Source: JBFXCS01 sp050181915 (GTDB taxonomy: Bacteria > Actinomycetota > Thermoleophilia > Miltoncostaeales > Miltoncostaeaceae). From it: a stretch of DNA of 64,000 nt. Shown here piece by piece: positions 34,656-42,149 of this stretch (positions are counted from its first letter, which is position 1; each line of letters opens with the position of its first letter). The notes below the pieces were generated by a model. It was given only the letters and a program-made list of their open reading frames with translations. It was not told the DNA's origin and searched no databases. The translations under genes were made by a program, and so were the position numbers. The stretch spans positions 1,116,001-1,180,000 of the forward strand of contig JBFXCS010000001.1 of NCBI GenBank assembly GCA_050181915.1, written 5' to 3'.

Positions 34656-36224
34656 ATGACCGCCCAGCCCACCACCGCCCGCCGCCCCGTCCGCCGCCGA
34701 CGCGCCGCCGTCGCGCTCGCCGCCACGGCCGCCCTCTCCCTCGTCGGCGCGAGCCAGGCGCTCGGCGCGACCAGCGTCACCTCGAACGGCGGCGGCCTGG
34801 TCATCCTCGGCGACACCAACGAGAACCACGGCATCGTGGTCCGCCCCGATCCCGCCTCCTCGACCAACTACCTCGTGCGGGACGTCGTCACCATCTTCCC
34901 CGGCACCGGTTGCACCGCCGTCGACGCGACGACCGTGACCTGCGCCTACCAACCCTTCATCGGCGTGCTGGTGGGCAACGGCAACGACAGCATCCGCCTG
35001 ACGACCCGCGCGACCGGCGTCGCGTCCGCCGACCGCGCCGAGGTCTTCGGCGGTCCCGGCAACGACTCGTTCGAGGCGAACGGGCTCGAGGCCGACCGCT
35101 TCGTCGGCGGCGAGGGCGTCGACACCATGAGCTACGCCACCCGCACCGCGCCGCTCCAGCTCTCCGCCGACGGCGTCGCCGACGACGGCGAGGCCGGCGA
35201 GGGGGACGAGATCGGCTCCGACGTCGAGACCATCTACGGCGGCTCCGGACCCGACGTGATGCGGGCAGCCGACTCCCCCCGCTCGACCCTGATCGGCAGC
35301 TCCGGTGACGACACCCTCATCGGCAGCCGCTTCGATGACATCCTCCTCGGCGATGACGGCGCCGACACCATCGACGGCGGCGTCGGCGCCGACCAGGTCT
35401 TCGGCGGCGACGGCGACGACCGCCTGCTGGCGAACGACGCTCCCGCGACGCCGGGCGGCACGCCGGCCGCCGACCTCTACGACGGAGGCGACGGGGTGGA
35501 CACCGTCACCTACGACGGCCGCGCCACCGGCGTCACCGTACGCATCGACGGGCTCCTCAACGACGGCGCCGACGGCGAGCAGGACAACGTCGCCACCGAC
35601 GTCGAGAACGTGGTCGGCACCGCCCAGGCCGACCTGCTCGTGGGCTCCGCCCGCGGCAACGCCCTCACCGGCGGCGCCGGCGACGACCGGCTCATCGGCG
35701 GCAACGGCGGCGACGAGCTGAGCGGCGGCGCCGGCCGCGACGACATCCAGGCCCGCGACGGCGAGCCGGACGCCGTCTCGTGCGGCCCCGACGCCGACAC
35801 CGTCGACGCCGACCCGGTCGACACGCTCTCGGAGTGCGAGGCCCCCGCCCCCGCGGGCCCCGGCGCTCCCGGCGCCCCCGGCGCCTCCCCGGCGCCCGCC
35901 GTGCGGCTCACCACCGCGACGGCGCGCCTGTCCCGCGCCGGCGTCGCGAAGGTGAAGGTCTCCTGCCCGGCCACGGCCGCCGTCCGCTGCACCGGCACCC
36001 TGGCCCTGCAGCGCAGGTCCCGGGGCGCGTTCCGCGGGATCGGCGCGAAGCGCTTCAGCGTCGCGCCCGGCCGCACGGCGGCCGTGTCGGTGAAGGTCAC
36101 CCCCGCCGTCCGCTCCCTGGTCGCCCGCACCCGGGGCGTCGCGGTCCGGTCCGTGGCCACCACCCGCGTCGGCGCGCAGACCACCCGCGCCACCCGCTCC
36201 CTGCGCCTGCTGCCCCCGCGGTAG
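34656..36224 (+). CDS. secreted RTX-type calcium-binding repeat protein
   Basis: 522 residues, ATG with GGAGG 5 bases upstream. A long basic signal peptide (RRPVRRRRAAV..., cleavage near ALGA) is followed by RTX-like nonapeptides scattered through ~120-370, for example GGPGNDSF, GSSGDDTLIGSR, GGDGDDRLL and GGAGDDRLIGGN. A Pro/Ala hinge (~385-405) and a beta-sandwich C-domain with many Arg/Val strands (~410-522) complete it. Export would be by Sec; no type I exporter is nearby. It probably sits at the surface and folds on binding calcium. Confidence 0.9.
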   Translation: MTAQPTTARRPVRRRRAAVALAATAALSLVGASQALGATSVTSNGGGLVILGDTNENHGIVVRPDPASSTNYLVRDVVTIFPGTGCTAVDATTVTCAYQPFIGVLVGNGNDSIRLTTRATGVASADRAEVFGGPGNDSFEANGLEADRFVGGEGVDTMSYATRTAPLQLSADGVADDGEAGEGDEIGSDVETIYGGSGPDVMRAADSPRSTLIGSSGDDTLIGSRFDDILLGDDGADTIDGGVGADQVFGGDGDDRLLANDAPATPGGTPAADLYDGGDGVDTVTYDGRATGVTVRIDGLLNDGADGEQDNVATDVENVVGTAQADLLVGSARGNALTGGAGDDRLIGGNGGDELSGGAGRDDIQARDGEPDAVSCGPDADTVDADPVDTLSECEAPAPAGPGAPGAPGASPAPAVRLTTATARLSRAGVAKVKVSCPATAAVRCTGTLALQRRSRGAFRGIGAKRFSVAPGRTAAVSVKVTPAVRSLVARTRGVAVRSVATTRVGAQTTRATRSLRLLPPR

Positions 36225-36246
36225 GCGCCCTCACGGGCGCCCGCGC

Positions 36247-37476
36247 TCACCCGCCGACCGCGGCGGTGGGCGCGGGCGCCTCGTGCTGCGCGCGCAGGGT
36301 CGCCCGGCGCGCGCCGAGCGCCAGCACGGCGGCCGCGACGGCGGCGGCCCCGAGCGCGAACCCGGCCCGCGACGACGACGCCTCCACCAGGCTCCCGGCG
36401 ACCGCCGACCCGGCCGCCGAGCCGATGTAGATGCCCGTCAGCAGCCAGGTGTACGACTCGGTCAGCGTGCCCGGGGTCGAGATGCCCTCGACCATGCCGT
36501 ACAGGGTCGCGAACGAGGGCGCGATCGCGGCGCCGGCGATCACGAGCGCCGCGGCCAGCGCGGCGATGCCGGGCATCGCCGCCAGGAGGGCGTCCGCGGC
36601 GGCGAGGCCGGCGAGCATCAGCAGGATCGCCCGCACCGGATCGGGCGGCGCCCCGCGCCGGGCGTAGAGGACGCCGCCGACCAGGCTCCCCGCCCCCCAG
36701 ACCGCGAGCAGCAGGGCCACGGCCCCCGGCGCGCCCCGCTCGTCGGCGAAGGCGGTCGTCGCCAGCTCCACGGCGCCGAAGGAGGCGCCGAGGAAGGCCA
36801 CGCCCACCATCAGCGCGAGCAGGCCGGGGCTCGACAGGGCGCCCGCCGCGCGCCGGCGGCCGCGCCGGGCCGCCGGCCGCCAGCCCCGCGACGCCGGCGC
36901 GGAGGCGAAGGCGAGCGTCCCCGCCGCGAGCAGCGCCGCGCAGGCGGCGAGGCCCGCGGCGTACGACACGAAGGTGCCCACTCCGCCCACCAGGATCACC
37001 GGCCCCACCACGAAGGTCGTCTCGATGGCCGCCGCCTCGAGGCTGAAGGCGGCGTGGCGCTGGTCGCGGTCGGCGATCAGCACCGACCAGAGCGCGCGCA
37101 TGCACCCCGACAGCGGCGGATGCCCGATCCCGCCGACCGCGGCGAGGACGGCGATCACCGCGATCGGCATCCCGTGGGGCAGCAGGGCGATGGCGAGCAG
37201 CGGCGCCGGCCCGGCGACGGCGGTGAGCCACAGCACGCCGGTCTGGCCGCGCGCATCGACCATCCGCCCCACCAGCGGGGCGCCGATCGCCATCGCGATC
37301 GAGAAGGCCGCGACCACCAGGCCGCCGCCCGCGTATCCGCCACCCAGGTCGCGCACGTGCAGGATCAGCAGCAGGCCGATCGACGTGTACGACAGGCGGC
37401 CGACCAGCGACGAGCCCAGCGCCCGCGCCACGCCCGGCAGGCGGAGCACGTCGATGAGGGGGGAGCGCCGGGCCAC
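36247..37476 (-). CDS. MFS transporter (12-TMS)
   Basis: 409 residues with about twelve hydrophobic helices. GAPLVGRMVDARGQTGVLW is the MFS motif A loop between TM2 and TM3. Ala/Gly-rich helices dominate, as in small-molecule exporters. The start is taken as GTG 37476 because reading further upstream enters the cytochrome gene. Substrate unknown. It lies 26 bases after the cytochrome c gene, with no obvious functional tie. Confidence 0.85.
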   Translation of the reverse strand: MARRSPLIDVLRLPGVARALGSSLVGRLSYTSIGLLLILHVRDLGGGYAGGGLVVAAFSIAMAIGAPLVGRMVDARGQTGVLWLTAVAGPAPLLAIALLPHGMPIAVIAVLAAVGGIGHPPLSGCMRALWSVLIADRDQRHAAFSLEAAAIETTFVVGPVILVGGVGTFVSYAAGLAACAALLAAGTLAFASAPASRGWRPAARRGRRRAAGALSSPGLLALMVGVAFLGASFGAVELATTAFADERGAPGAVALLLAVWGAGSLVGGVLYARRGAPPDPVRAILLMLAGLAAADALLAAMPGIAALAAALVIAGAAIAPSFATLYGMVEGISTPGTLTESYTWLLTGIYIGSAAGSAVAGSLVEASSSRAGFALGAAAVAAAVLALGARRATLRAQHEAPAPTAAVGG

Positions 37477-37502
37477 CCCCGAAGGTTGCCAGGCGACCCG
37501 GG

Positions 37503-37913
37503 CTACCGGCCGCTCGAGATCAGGAAGTCGGCGATCGCGTCGGCCTCGGCGGGCGTCACCTCCAGGCGCGGCATGGCGGCGGGCGCGCCCGGGGGAGCGT
37601 ACGCCCCGGGCTCCAGGATCGACCGGCGCACGTAGGTCGCGGCATCGAGCCCCGGAACGGTCGCGCCGGCCCGCTCGGCGATCCGGCCGAGGTCGGGGCC
37701 CCACCCGGAGAGCGACGGCACGCCCGCGGCCGCGTGGCAGCCGGCGCACCCCTTGGCCAGGAACAGGGAACGGCCGTCGAGGGCGGGCCCCGGCGACGCG
37801 GACGCCGCCGGTGGCGGTGACGTGGCGCCGCCGCGGCCCCAGGTGAGGGCCGCCCCGCCGGCGAGCAGGATCGCGGCGACGGCGAGGGCGGCCGCCTGAC
37901 CGCGGGGGCTCAC
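37503..37913 (-). CDS. membrane-anchored cytochrome c
   Basis: 136 residues. An N-terminal hydrophobic anchor (~8-25) and a Ser/Pro/Ala linker lead to a single c-type domain with the heme site KGCAGCH (~65). A likely axial Met is in AAMPRLE. C-terminal helix ADAIADFLISSG is typical of class I cytochromes. The GTG overlaps the upstream stop (GTGA). It carries electrons outside the membrane; the partner is not in view. Confidence 0.9.
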   Translation of the reverse strand: MSPRGQAAALAVAAILLAGGAALTWGRGGATSPPPAASASPGPALDGRSLFLAKGCAGCHAAAGVPSLSGWGPDLGRIAERAGATVPGLDAATYVRRSILEPGAYAPPGAPAAMPRLEVTPAEADAIADFLISSGR

Positions 37914-38470
37914 GCGCGGACGGCGCGGCGGCGGCGGTCGATAAGCAGGCGCGCGGCGAGCAGCGCGAGCGCCGCGACGGCCCCGCCCAGCAGGCCCAGG
38001 GCCGTGGCGCCGGGGCCGGCGTCGCCGCCCGCGGAGGCGGCGGGGGCGGCGTCGAGGGGCGCCCTCGCGGCGGACGCGACGCGCAGCGTGCCGAGGTCCT
38101 GGAAGGTGTACGCGGCCGGGCCCGCGCCGTTCACGACCTCCCAGCGCCAGTCGCCGGCGGCCGGCAGCCGGAGGGTCGCGACGTAGTGACCCACCGGCCC
38201 GGACTCGCGGGCGGGCACTGCGATCCTCCGCCCGTCCGGTCCGCGCAGCGCCAGCCCGAGCCGGCCCGCGCGGAAGGGCGTGATGCCGTGCCCGCGCGCG
38301 GTGAAGCCGACGTCGATCGCCTCCCCGGCGCGCGGAGCCCCCGCGAGCGGCTCGACCGTGACGGTGGCGAAACCCCCCGCGAGCGCGGTGGCCGATCCGG
38401 CCAGCGTCAGGGCGGCCGCGGCGAGGGCGAAGGCGAGGAGGTGGCGTGTCACGCGTGTCATGCGTGTCAT
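37910..38470 (-). CDS. exported YtkA/FixH-like beta-sandwich protein with C-terminal anchor
   Basis: 186 residues. A signal peptide (~8-31, ending ALAGG) leads to an Ig-like domain (~32-125: VTVEPLAGAPRAGEAIDVGFTARGHGITPF, WRWEVVNGAG), then a linker, one membrane helix (~155-175) and a basic end. It resembles YtkA/FixH/CopC-type domains sometimes found with copper or cytochrome maturation, and the next gene is a cytochrome c. The 5' end is made of three TGACACGC(A/G) repeats, so ATG 38470, ATG 38461 or GTG 38452 could each serve. Confidence 0.7.
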   Translation of the reverse strand: MTRMTRVTRHLLAFALAAAALTLAGSATALAGGFATVTVEPLAGAPRAGEAIDVGFTARGHGITPFRAGRLGLALRGPDGRRIAVPARESGPVGHYVATLRLPAAGDWRWEVVNGAGPAAYTFQDLGTLRVASAARAPLDAAPAASAGGDAGPGATALGLLGGAVAALALLAARLLIDRRRRAVRA

Positions 38471-38720
38471 GCCCGAGATACGGATGAGCGGCGGCGCCCC
38501 GTCCCGCCGCGCAGCGCGCCGATCCCCGCGCCTTCGCGCCGTCCCCCACCCGATCCGTCCGCGGCGGCCACCTCCCCGAGCCGGAATCGTGTCCCCACGC
38601 GGTCGACCTCCGGCACCTTTCGTGGGCGGGCTCGGGCCGCCACGCGCCGCGATCGCCCTCCCGGGAAGCACCGATCGTCCCCCGCTCGCCGGCCGTGACG
38701 GGCCCCTCTGCCCGCTTCGG

Positions 38721-38753
38721 TCAATTGGCCGCGCGTGCCACGGCCAAATGGCC
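38721..38753. repeat. degenerate palindrome copies (TCAATTGGCC, GGCCAAATGGCC)
   Basis: TCAATTGGCC (38721-38730) and GGCCAAATGGCC (38742-38753) are near-copies of the perfect CCAATTGG palindromes that follow. Confidence 0.5.
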
Positions 38754-38774
38754 AAAGCGTCCCGCCGGGTGCGG

Positions 38775-38794
38775 CCCGCGCCAATTGGCGCGGG
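38775..38794. repeat. perfect 20-bp palindrome centred on CCAATTGG
   Basis: CCCGCGCCAATTGGCGCGGG reads the same on both strands over 20 bases. Its centre is 23 bases from the next copy, about two helical turns. Confidence 0.8.
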
Positions 38795-38801
38795 CGGTCG
38801 A

Positions 38802-38813
38802 CGCCAATTGGCG
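38802..38813. repeat. 12-bp palindrome centred on CCAATTGG
   Basis: CGCCAATTGGCG, second perfect copy in the cluster. Confidence 0.75.
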
Positions 38814-38980
38814 CTCGATCATCACGGGTGGATGGGAGCCCCAGAAACGCCGGGTTCACCGGGCGCCGGCCGTGGCCGACGAAGATCTCCGGGGACGGGA
38901 CATCACTGTGGATCCGCGATCACGACGATGCGGTCGTCGCCTCGCCGGAGTTCGGGGTTGAGCCCCGCCAGACGCCGCCC

Positions 38981-38994
38981 GCGCCAATTGGCGC
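38981..38994. repeat. 14-bp palindrome centred on CCAATTGG
   Basis: GCGCCAATTGGCGC, third perfect copy, 40 bases beyond the dehydrogenase stop. Confidence 0.75.
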
Positions 38995-39034
38995 AACCCA
39001 CCCGAGCGACGCCGACGACGCCCGGCACCCGCCG

Positions 39035-40039
39035 CTACGGCTCGACGACCACCTTGACGGCCTCGCCCGAGCGGGCGAGGCGGAAGGCCTCCTCCACCTC
39101 GGCGAGCGGCAGCCGGTGCGACACGAGGGACTCGGCGTCGACGGCGCCGGAGGCGATCAGATCGAGGGCGTCGCGGGTGTCGAGGGGCCCGGCCGAGTAG
39201 GTCGACTGGAGGCTCACCTCGCGGAAGAAGACGGCGCCGAGGTCGAGGGGGACGAGCTCGCCGGGCGGCGTCGGCGCGAAGAGCTGCACCGTGGCGGCCG
39301 GGGCGGCGAGGTGCAGCGACGCGGCGATCGCGGCGCGGTTCGCCGTGCACACGAAGACCCGGTCCGCGAGCCGGCCGCCCAGGGCGTCGCGCACCGCGTC
39401 CGGGTCGGCGCTCGCCACCGGCGCGGCGCCCGAGCGCAGGGCCAGGGCACGCCGGTCCTCGCGCGGCTCCACCGCCGCGACCGGCCCCGCTCCGAGGGCC
39501 CGCGCCGCCTCCACGTAGAGGAGCCCCATCGCCCCCGCGCCGACCACCGCCACCCGCATCCCCCGCTCCAGGCCGGCGAGGCGCAGGCCGCGCAGCACGC
39601 AGCCGAGCGGCTCGATGAGGGTGGCGGCGACCTCCGACACCGACTCCGGCAGGGCCAGGACGTCGAGGCGGGCGTTCTCGGCCGGCACCCGCACCAGCTC
39701 CGCCAGGCCGCCGGGATCGATGCGCGTCTCCCGGAAGCGCTCGCACAGCGTGTGGCGCCCCGCGCGGCACAGGCGGCAGGTCATGCACGGGACGTGGTGG
39801 TGGACGAAGACCCGCTCACCGGGGCCGAACGGCGCGCCCTCCCCCGCCGCGACCACCTCGCCGGCCGGCTCGTGGCCGAGCACCACGGGCGCGCGCGGAT
39901 CCTGGTACCAGGTCATCAGATCGCTGCCGCAGATGCCGCACGCCCGCACCCGCACCACCAGCTCGCCCGGCCCCGGCGCCGGGTCGGGCCGGCTCACCAG
40001 CGTCAGGCGCCCCGCGCCGTGGTAGAGAGCGACCCGCAC
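39035..40039 (-). CDS. zinc-dependent medium-chain alcohol dehydrogenase
   Basis: 334 residues. MDR family: catalytic zinc ligands in CGICGSD and GHEPAGEV, structural zinc Cys4 in CMTCRLCRAGRHTLC, Rossmann motif VAVVGAGAMGLLYVEAARALGA. It oxidises an alcohol or polyol with NAD(P); closest in style to sorbitol or threonine dehydrogenase-like enzymes, but the substrate is not deducible. GTG start seven bases after a TATCCT box, with no SD. It stands alone. Confidence 0.93.
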   Translation of the reverse strand: MRVALYHGAGRLTLVSRPDPAPGPGELVVRVRACGICGSDLMTWYQDPRAPVVLGHEPAGEVVAAGEGAPFGPGERVFVHHHVPCMTCRLCRAGRHTLCERFRETRIDPGGLAELVRVPAENARLDVLALPESVSEVAATLIEPLGCVLRGLRLAGLERGMRVAVVGAGAMGLLYVEAARALGAGPVAAVEPREDRRALALRSGAAPVASADPDAVRDALGGRLADRVFVCTANRAAIAASLHLAAPAATVQLFAPTPPGELVPLDLGAVFFREVSLQSTYSAGPLDTRDALDLIASGAVDAESLVSHRLPLAEVEEAFRLARSGEAVKVVVEP

Positions 40040-40046
40040 CGCGGCG

Positions 40047-40052
40047 AGGATA
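40047..40052 (-). promoter_or_regulatory. -10 box (TATCCT), leaderless-type
   Basis: TATCCT on the minus strand ends 7 bases before the GTG of the alcohol dehydrogenase; no ribosome-binding site fits in between. Confidence 0.5.
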
Positions 40053-40093
40053 TCCGCCGGGCGAGGGCCGGGCGCGCGCCGCGCCGACGGGCC

Positions 40094-40321
40094 TCAGCCG
40101 CCGTCGGCGACCTCGCGCACCGCGTGACGCGGCTTCAGGACCCGGTTCACGAAGCCGCCGACCGACTCCGCCTCCCGCAGCCGCCGCCAGGTCTCCTCGG
40201 TCACCCCGGCGTACGCGTAGGTGCGCCCGCTGCGAAACTCGACGTACAGCTCCCGCGCGTCCCCGTCGTAGCCGACCCGGGCGACGGCCTCGGAGTCGAC
40301 CGGGTGCATCTCGGCCCCCAT
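40094..40321 (-). CDS. KTSC domain protein
   Basis: 75 residues, a single KTSC domain: VDSEAVARVGYDGDARELYVEF, GRTYAYAGVTEETWRRL and SVGGFVNRVLKPRH. KTSC stands alone or at the end of lysyl-tRNA-synthetase-like and other proteins; its role is not settled (possibly nucleic-acid binding). ATG overlaps the birA stop as TGATG. Confidence 0.85.
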   Translation of the reverse strand: MGAEMHPVDSEAVARVGYDGDARELYVEFRSGRTYAYAGVTEETWRRLREAESVGGFVNRVLKPRHAVREVADGG

Positions 40322-41283
40322 CAGCGGAGGACCCGCGTCACCTCGCCCGCCGCGAAGACCCGTTCCCCCACCGCCGCGCGCACCCTCAGGCGCCCCAGCT
40401 CGTCGAGGCCCAGCACCGTCCCGGTGACGCTCTCGCCCGACAGCGCCACCTCCACCTGGCTGCCGGCCAGCGCGTCGCGGGCGGCGTAGGCGTCGAGCAC
40501 CTCGGCGGCGCCCCCGTCCACCCACTGCGCGTAACGGCGGCCGAGGCTCTCGAGCAGGGCGACCAGCAGATCGGCGCGGGCCGGCGGCGGGCCGACGTCG
40601 GCGAGGGAGCCCGGCTGCCAGCGCGCGTCGTGCAGGCGCGGCGCGGAGCGCACGTTGATGCCGATGCCGGCGACCGCCCAGGCCACGCGCTCCTGATCGG
40701 CCGCCGACTCGCAGAGGATGCCGGCGACCTTGCGGTCGCGGATGACCACGTCGTTCGGCCAGATGATCCGGGCCTCGTCGTGCAGGGCCTCCGCGACGCC
40801 CACGGCGACGACGATCGGCAGCAGTCCCGCCTCCACCGGCGCCACGGCGGGCCGCAGCAGCACCGACTGGGTGAGCGCGTCGCCCGGCTCGGTGGTCCAG
40901 GGCCGGCCGCGCCGGCCGCGGCCGCGCACCTGCCGGTCGGCGCCCACCACGGTGCCCTCGGCCGCGCCCGCCCGGGCCAGGGCGGCGACGTCGTCGTTGG
41001 TGGAGCCGGTCTCGGCGCTCCAGGTCACCGGCCCGGCGAGGGGCGGCACCAGGCGCGGCGACACGAGGCGCGGCACGACCGGGTCGGCGCCCTCCGCCAG
41101 GCGGTAGCCCTCGTGCCCGCCCTCGATCGGCGTGCCCTCGCGCCGCAGCGCCTCGACATGGCGGTGCACGGCCGCCCGCGAGCAGCCGAGCTCGCCGGCG
41201 AGCGCCTCCCCCGACACGCCCGCCGCGCCCGCGACCACGAGCGCCGCGAGCACGTGCTCGCGGCGCTCGTCGATCTCAGACAC
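40321..41283 (-). CDS. birA: biotin-protein ligase BirA (bifunctional)
   Basis: 320 residues. An N-terminal winged helix (~5-65, GEALAGELGCSRAAVHRHVEALRREG) indicates DNA binding, so it may repress biotin genes as well as biotinylate carboxylases. The catalytic domain has GSTNDDVAALA, the ATP/biotin loop RGRGRRGRPW and IIWPNDVVIRDRKVAGIL, GIGINVR. The C-terminal SH3-like domain ends GRLRVRAAVGERVFAAGEV. GTG start six bases after the upstream stop. Confidence 0.95.
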   Translation of the reverse strand: MSEIDERREHVLAALVVAGAAGVSGEALAGELGCSRAAVHRHVEALRREGTPIEGGHEGYRLAEGADPVVPRLVSPRLVPPLAGPVTWSAETGSTNDDVAALARAGAAEGTVVGADRQVRGRGRRGRPWTTEPGDALTQSVLLRPAVAPVEAGLLPIVVAVGVAEALHDEARIIWPNDVVIRDRKVAGILCESAADQERVAWAVAGIGINVRSAPRLHDARWQPGSLADVGPPPARADLLVALLESLGRRYAQWVDGGAAEVLDAYAARDALAGSQVEVALSGESVTGTVLGLDELGRLRVRAAVGERVFAAGEVTRVLR

Positions 41284-41289
41284 GGTCCC

Positions 41290-41673
41290 TCAGTCCTTGC
41301 CGGATCCCAGGTAGACGCCGACGATCACCGCGGCCAGGGTGCTGACGGGCAGCATCGCCGACGCGACCTCGGTCGCGTTCAGCAGCCCCAGGGCGGAGAA
41401 CACCACCACCGCCAGGGTGACCACGGCGAACAGCGCGAAGGCCGCCCGCACCAGCCACTCGCGGGTGGAGATGCGCGGCGTGGCGGCCAGCACCTCGGGG
41501 GTGAGCTGCCTGCGGTGGAGCCACGAGCGGGTCTGGGCGGCCAGCACGCGCGCCATCGCCAGATCGACCCGCGCGGTGTCGCCCGCCGGCTCCGACGGCT
41601 CCGCGGTCGCCGTCGCACCGCCCGGGGCGGCGTGCTGCCCGGTGCTGTTGCCGTTCACCTTGCCGTCGGCCAC
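41290..41673 (-). CDS. small two-helix membrane protein
   Basis: 127 residues. A hydrophilic N-terminal half contains TRSWLHRRQLTPEVLAATPRIS. Two membrane helices follow (~73-95 and ~102-122), with a very short tail (GSGKD). GTG start with GGGAGG 4 bases upstream. First gene of a unit with birA and the KTSC gene. I do not recognise a family. Confidence 0.75.
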   Translation of the reverse strand: MADGKVNGNSTGQHAAPGGATATAEPSEPAGDTARVDLAMARVLAAQTRSWLHRRQLTPEVLAATPRISTREWLVRAAFALFAVVTLAVVVFSALGLLNATEVASAMLPVSTLAAVIVGVYLGSGKD

Positions 41674-41753
41674 GGTTCCTCCCTTCGTGCGTCGAGACGG
41701 TCCGGATGGACCCTTCGCGCCGAAGGGGCGATCGCCTTCCCGTGGGACGGTAA

Positions 41754-41789
41754 ACGTACCTACGTTCATGAGTGACGAGCGAGGTACGT
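41754..41789. repeat. inverted repeat before recombinase remnant
   Basis: ACGTACC (41754-41760) and GGTACGT (41783-41789) form a spaced inverted repeat directly upstream of the recombinase remnant, a usual place for a serine-recombinase site. Confidence 0.35.
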
Positions 41790-41792
41790 CTC

Positions 41793-42007
41793 ATGGCCAG
41801 TACGTTGAGAGTCCCGACCGGGCACGCGCCGCAGCATCGGGCGGTGCTGTACGTCCGTATCAGTGATGACCCGGAAGGGTTGGAGCGCGGGGTTGATCGG
41901 CAGGAGGCCGATTGTCGCGCGTTTGCGGAGGCGCAGGGGTTCGAGGTCGTCGAGGTCTCCGCGAGAATGATACGTCGGCGTTCAAGCAGCACACGATGCC
42001 TGTGTGA
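41793..42007 (+). pseudogene. serine recombinase N-terminal remnant, frameshifted
   Basis: From ATG 41793 the reading gives a resolvase-type start, HRAVLYVRISDDPEG...DRQEADCRAFAEAQGFEVVEV, with the catalytic Ser in RIS. At about 41960 the expected next block (ENDTSAF, as in phage-type recombinases) is found in another frame, and that frame then stops at TGA 42005-42007. The rest of the protein is gone. Confidence 0.8.
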
Positions 42008-42068
42008 CGACTCGAATACGTGTCGGGTTGTCTCTGCGCGCGGGGTGTTGATGGGTCGCGGTGGTGGA

Positions 42069-42108
42069 CGAACGCGCGCCCCATCGGTGTGGTGGGGGCG
42101 CGCGTTCG
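42069..42108. terminator. strong hairpin after the RCC1 gene
   Basis: A 14-bp perfect stem, CGAACGCGCGCCCC (42069-42082) with GGGGCGCGCGTTCG (42095-42108), and a 12-base loop. It lies 41 bases downstream of the RCC1 gene stop on the minus strand. Confidence 0.6.
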
Positions 42109-42149
42109 TGGTGGTGTTTCGGGGGCGTCGGCCCCGGGTTGTGGACAGT

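Larger units (their letters stand above)
38471..39034. other. 564-base non-coding stretch with palindrome cluster
   Basis: No reading frame here looks coding on either strand. Its notable content is three GCCAATTGGC-centred palindromes and two related half-matches on the right side. The left part (38471-38700) is GC-rich and featureless to me. The region lies upstream of the 38470 gene and downstream of the dehydrogenase. Confidence 0.6.

Noticed and set aside
38467..38859. 131-codon minus-strand frame in the non-coding gap
   Set aside because: No domain pattern, biased Arg/Gly composition and palindromes inside; not supported as coding.
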